In this document: piece by piece, positions 61,362 through 64,000 of the stretch
Layout: every line of letters begins with the position of its first letter
Position numbering within the stretch: the stretch's first letter is position 1
From: Mycolicibacterium austroafricanum
GTDB taxonomy: Bacteria; Actinomycetota; Actinomycetes; Mycobacteriales; Mycobacteriaceae
Assembly (NCBI RefSeq): GCF_902705885.1
Contig: NZ_CACSIP010000008.1
Coordinates: 56,939-120,938, forward strand
Length of the DNA stretch: 64,000 bases
Direction: 5' to 3'
Program-made: the position numbers and the translations under genes
The notes under the pieces: generated by a model
What the model was told of the DNA's origin: nothing
Databases searched by the model: none
What the model saw: only the letters and a program-made list of their open reading frames with translations

Positions 61362-62623
61362 TTTTTCCTCCCGGGTTCGAGGACCGATGTTCCGACATAG
61401 GGCACCAACGCCTGCGGAACGTGCACGCTGCCGTCAGCCTGCTGATGGTTCTCGAGGATCGCCACCAGCCAGCGGGTGGTGGCCAGCGTGCCGTTGAGCG
61501 TCGCGGCGGTCTGAGGTCTGCCGTTGTCGTCGCGGTAGCGCACCGAGAGCCGACGCGCCTGAAACGTCGTGCAGTTCGACGTCGAGGTCAGCTCCCGGTA
61601 GGTCTGCTGGGTCGGCACCCACGCCTCGCAGTCGAACTTGCGGGCCGCCGACGAGCCGAGGTCACCGGCGGCGATGTCGATGATGCGGTAGGGCACCTCG
61701 ATGTGGGCCAGCATCTGACGCTGCCACCCGAGCAGCCGCTCGTGCTCGGCCTCGGCCTCCTCGGGACGGCAGTAGACGAAGCCCTCGACCTTGTCGAACT
61801 GGTGCACGCGGATTATCCCTCGGGTGTCCTTGCCGTAACTGCCCGCCTCACGCCGGAAACAGGACGACCAACCGGCATAGCGCTTGGGCCCGTCGGCCAG
61901 GTCGATGATCTCGTCGGCGTGGAATCCCGCCAACGGCACCTCCGAGGTGCCGACGAGGTACATGTCGTCTTCGGGGAGGTGGTAGACCTCTTCTGCGTGG
62001 GCGCCGAGGAAGCCGGTGCCGGCCATGATCTCCGGCCGCACCAGCACCGGCGGGATCATCAGCGTGAAGCCGTTGTCGACGGCCACGCGCACGGCGAGCT
62101 GGAACAGGCCCAGCTGCAGCAACGCTCCGGCACCGGTGAGGAAGTAGAAGCGGGAACCGGCCACCTTCGCGCCACGTTCCATGTCGAGCAGGCCCAGCGA
62201 TTCCCCCAGCTCGAGGTGATCCTTCGGGTCGTCGATCACCCTCGGCTCACCGACGGTGTCGAGCACCCGGAAATCGTCCTCGCCGCCGGCGGGGACACCG
62301 TCGATGATGACGTTGGAGATGGCCATGTGCGCGGCGGTGAAGCGATTCTCGGCCTCCGCCTGGGACGCTTCGGCGGCCTTGACCTTCTCCGCCAGCTCCT
62401 TGGCCGAGGCCAGCAGCGCGGGGCGTTCCTCGGGCGATGCCTTGCCCACCAGCTTGCTGGCCGCCTTCTGCTCGGCGCGCAGGTTGTCGGCGGTCGAGAT
62501 CGCCGCCCGCCGCGCAGCGTCCGCCTCGGCGAGCGCGTCGACGAGCGCCGGGTCCTCGCCCCGGGCCAGTTGTGAGGCACGCACCGAGTCGGGATCTTCT
62601 CGTAGCACCTTCAGGTCGATCAC
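61358..62623 (-). CDS. serS: seryl-tRNA synthetase
   Basis: A 421-residue class II synthetase that charges tRNA-Ser. The N-terminal coiled-coil arm ([20 protein letters not shown] to about residue 105, rich in Ala/Glu/Lys) binds the long variable arm of the tRNA. Motif 2 is [20 protein letters not shown] and HQFDKVE follows. Motif 3 is [35 protein letters not shown] is the serine-binding region. I chose the GTG at 62623, which gives VIDLKVLRE, the usual SerRS start. The gene is divergent from the septum-formation family gene, with under 100 bases between. Confidence 0.97.
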   Translation of the reverse strand: MIDLKVLREDPDSVRASQLARGEDPALVDALAEADAARRAAISTADNLRAEQKAASKLVGKASPEERPALLASAKELAEKVKAAEASQAEAENRFTAAHMAISNVIIDGVPAGGEDDFRVLDTVGEPRVIDDPKDHLELGESLGLLDMERGAKVAGSRFYFLTGAGALLQLGLFQLAVRVAVDNGFTLMIPPVLVRPEIMAGTGFLGAHAEEVYHLPEDDMYLVGTSEVPLAGFHADEIIDLADGPKRYAGWSSCFRREAGSYGKDTRGIIRVHQFDKVEGFVYCRPEEAEAEHERLLGWQRQMLAHIEVPYRIIDIAAGDLGSSAARKFDCEAWVPTQQTYRELTSTSNCTTFQARRLSVRYRDDNGRPQTAATLNGTLATTRWLVAILENHQQADGSVHVPQALVPYVGTSVLEPGRKK

Positions 62624-62716
62624 GGGCAAAACCCTACGGGGTCGCGGGATCGGCCGGCACAACCACATAACGTTACAACTGCATCACTTGCCCTAGCACC
62701 TGACACGCCTGTCACA

Positions 62717-64000
62717 ATGGAGCGGATGGCCCAGGCACCCGAACCCGCAGAGGGAAGCTCGACGCCCACCAAACAGGCGTGGTGGCGTAGCTTCCGGGCT
62801 GAGTCGACCCGTCGCGCCCTGCTGCTGACCGCGCTCGGCGGCCTGCTGATCGCCGGGGTGATCACCGCGCTGCCCCAGTCGGACCGGACCGGCAACCTCA
62901 CCGCGAACTCGATCTCACTGGGCCCCCGCGGCAACGACACCTTCGACCATGCCAAGAGCGGCGATTGCCTCAACTGGCCCGATCGCACCCCCGACGCGGC
63001 CGAGATCGTCGAATGCAGCACCGAGCACCGGTTCGAGGTGGCCGAGTCGGTGGACATGCGCACCTTCCCGGGCAGCGAGTACGGGCCCGACGCCGCACCA
63101 CCGTCGGCGGCCCGGATCCAGCAGATCAGCCAGGAACAGTGCTCGGCCGCGGTGAAGCGCTACCTGGGTGCCCGGTTCGACCCGCACAGCCGCTTCACGG
63201 TCAGCATGCTGTGGTCCGGCGACAAGGCCTGGCGCCAGTCCGGAGAGCGCAGAATGTTGTGCGGTCTGCAGCTGCCCGGCCCCAACAACCAGCAGCTGGC
63301 ATTCACCGGCAAGGTCGCCGACATCGACCAGTCGAAGGTCTGGGACACAGGCACCTGTCTGGGCATCGACCCGACCACCAACCAACCCACCGACATCCCC
63401 GTCGACTGCGCGGCGCCACATGCGATGGAGGTGACGGGTTCGGTCAATCTCGCCGAGCGGTTCCCGGAGGGCCTTCCCCCCGAGTCGGAGCAGGACACGT
63501 TCATCAAAGACGCGTGCACCAAGCTGACGGATGCCTACCTGGCGCCGATCCAGTTGCGGAACACCACGCTGACGCTGATCTACAGCACCATTTCGCTGCC
63601 CAGCTGGGCGGCAGGCAGCCATCAGGTGTCGTGCAGCATCGGTGCCACCCTGGGCAACGGCGGCTGGTCGACGCTGCTGAACAGCGCAAAGGGACCGCTG
63701 ATGATCAACGGTCAGCCCCCGGTCCCGCCGCCGGACATCCCCGAGGAACGGCTGAACCTGCCGCCGATCCCGATGCCCGACATCCCCGAAGGCAGTTCGG
63801 CAGGTGCGACCGGGTCCAGCGGGTCGAGCAGCTCGACCTACGAGGAAAGCCAGAGCGACCAGACCCAGCACATGCCGCAGATCGTGACCGAGACCGCACC
63901 CACACCGGCCGAGCCCGCAGCGCCGGCCGATGCACCGCCGACGGGCAACACCTTCCTCAACGGTCCACCCCCACCGCCGCCGCCTGGCGCGCCCGCACCA
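62717..64000 (+). CDS. septum-formation family membrane protein (Rv3835-like), cut by the window end
   Basis: The frame is open from the ATG at 62717 to base 64000 without a stop, 428 codons so far. A cytoplasmic tip of about 35 residues (MERMAQAPEPAEGSSTPTKQ) leads to one membrane helix (ALLLTALGGLLIAGVITALP). The outer part has two copies of a Cys-containing domain: AKSGDCLNWPDRTPD with VECSTEHRFEVAESV, and DTGTCLGIDPTTNQP with VDCAAPHAMEVTGSV. That is the pattern of the septum-formation family. A long Pro/Ser/Thr-rich tail follows. An ATG at 62726 is an alternative start. It is divergent from serS, as in M. tuberculosis. Confidence 0.85.
   Translation, partial: MERMAQAPEPAEGSSTPTKQAWWRSFRAESTRRALLLTALGGLLIAGVITALPQSDRTGNLTANSISLGPRGNDTFDHAKSGDCLNWPDRTPDAAEIVECSTEHRFEVAESVDMRTFPGSEYGPDAAPPSAARIQQISQEQCSAAVKRYLGARFDPHSRFTVSMLWSGDKAWRQSGERRMLCGLQLPGPNNQQLAFTGKVADIDQSKVWDTGTCLGIDPTTNQPTDIPVDCAAPHAMEVTGSVNLAERFPEGLPPESEQDTFIKDACTKLTDAYLAPIQLRNTTLTLIYSTISLPSWAAGSHQVSCSIGATLGNGGWSTLLNSAKGPLMINGQPPVPPPDIPEERLNLPPIPMPDIPEGSSAGATGSSGSSSSTYEESQSDQTQHMPQIVTETAPTPAEPAAPADAPPTGNTFLNGPPPPPPPGAPAP

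Overview
The window is about 67% GC by eye, and is dense with genes that often start with GTG and overlap by 4 bases. It carries the arabinogalactan/mycolic-acid wall region of a mycobacterium: wzt-glfT1-wzm, dprE1-dprE2-aftA-embC-embA-embB, fadD32-pks13-accD4, fbpA/mpt51, glf-glfT2-ubiA-aftB and erp. Gene order follows the Mycobacterium tuberculosis Rv3774-Rv3835 interval, with insertions and losses. These suggest a fast-growing environmental Mycolicibacterium; I cannot name the species.

Layout. 1-3860: the tail of an unknown gene, echA21, tRNA-Ser, a MarR regulator divergent from a quinone oxidoreductase, and a cysteine-desulfurase-like protein that lacks its PLP lysine. 4340-7448: the proteasome activator bpa, then wzt-glfT1-wzm (galactan priming and export). 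7436-12888 is accessory: a PPOX-fold protein, an AhpD-like protein divergent from a MocR regulator, and a roughly 650-bp tandem duplication carrying two near-identical small secreted proteins plus one truncated and one frameshifted 13E12/HNH gene. 12926-27182: gtrA, dprE1, dprE2, aftA, embC, embA and embB on the + strand (arabinose donor synthesis, priming and polymerisation). 27185-38855 on the - strand: fadD32-pks13-accD4 (mycolate condensation), continuing without a break into a DUF4331 protein, a small protein and a transmembrane Ser/Thr kinase that ends 2 bases from embB. 39043-49589 on the - strand: the Rv3802c-type lipase, a DUF732-like lipoprotein, mpt51, fbpA, aftB, ubiA, a PAP2 phosphatase, glfT2 and glf. 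49785-52553 on the + strand: erp and a PGRP amidase. 52610-64000: an ionotropic-glutamate-receptor-like channel protein, a secreted lipase, a HAD hydrolase, two PlsC acyltransferases, an MBL-Rieske oxygenase-like protein with a small partner, a MOSC protein, a DUF5718-like protein, serS and the start of a septum-formation family gene.

How the genes work together. Wzm/Wzt, GlfT1, GlfT2 and Glf make and export galactan. UbiA, the PAP2 phosphatase, DprE1/DprE2 and GtrA make (and perhaps move) decaprenylphosphoryl-arabinose. AftA, EmbA/B/C and AftB add arabinan. FadD32, AccD4 and Pks13 make the mycolate, which the antigen 85 proteins transfer to the arabinan ends.

Most interesting beyond the known wall genes: the iGluR-like protein with a SYTANLAAF-type gate motif; the desulfurase-like pseudoenzyme candidate; the duplicated secreted-protein/13E12 module with tRNA-3'-half-like elements; a G7-tract frameshift; the kinase at the tail of the mycolate operon; and a 10-bp-phased direct repeat upstream of fadD32. 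All family assignments are from reading motifs and from memory of families; no database search was run.
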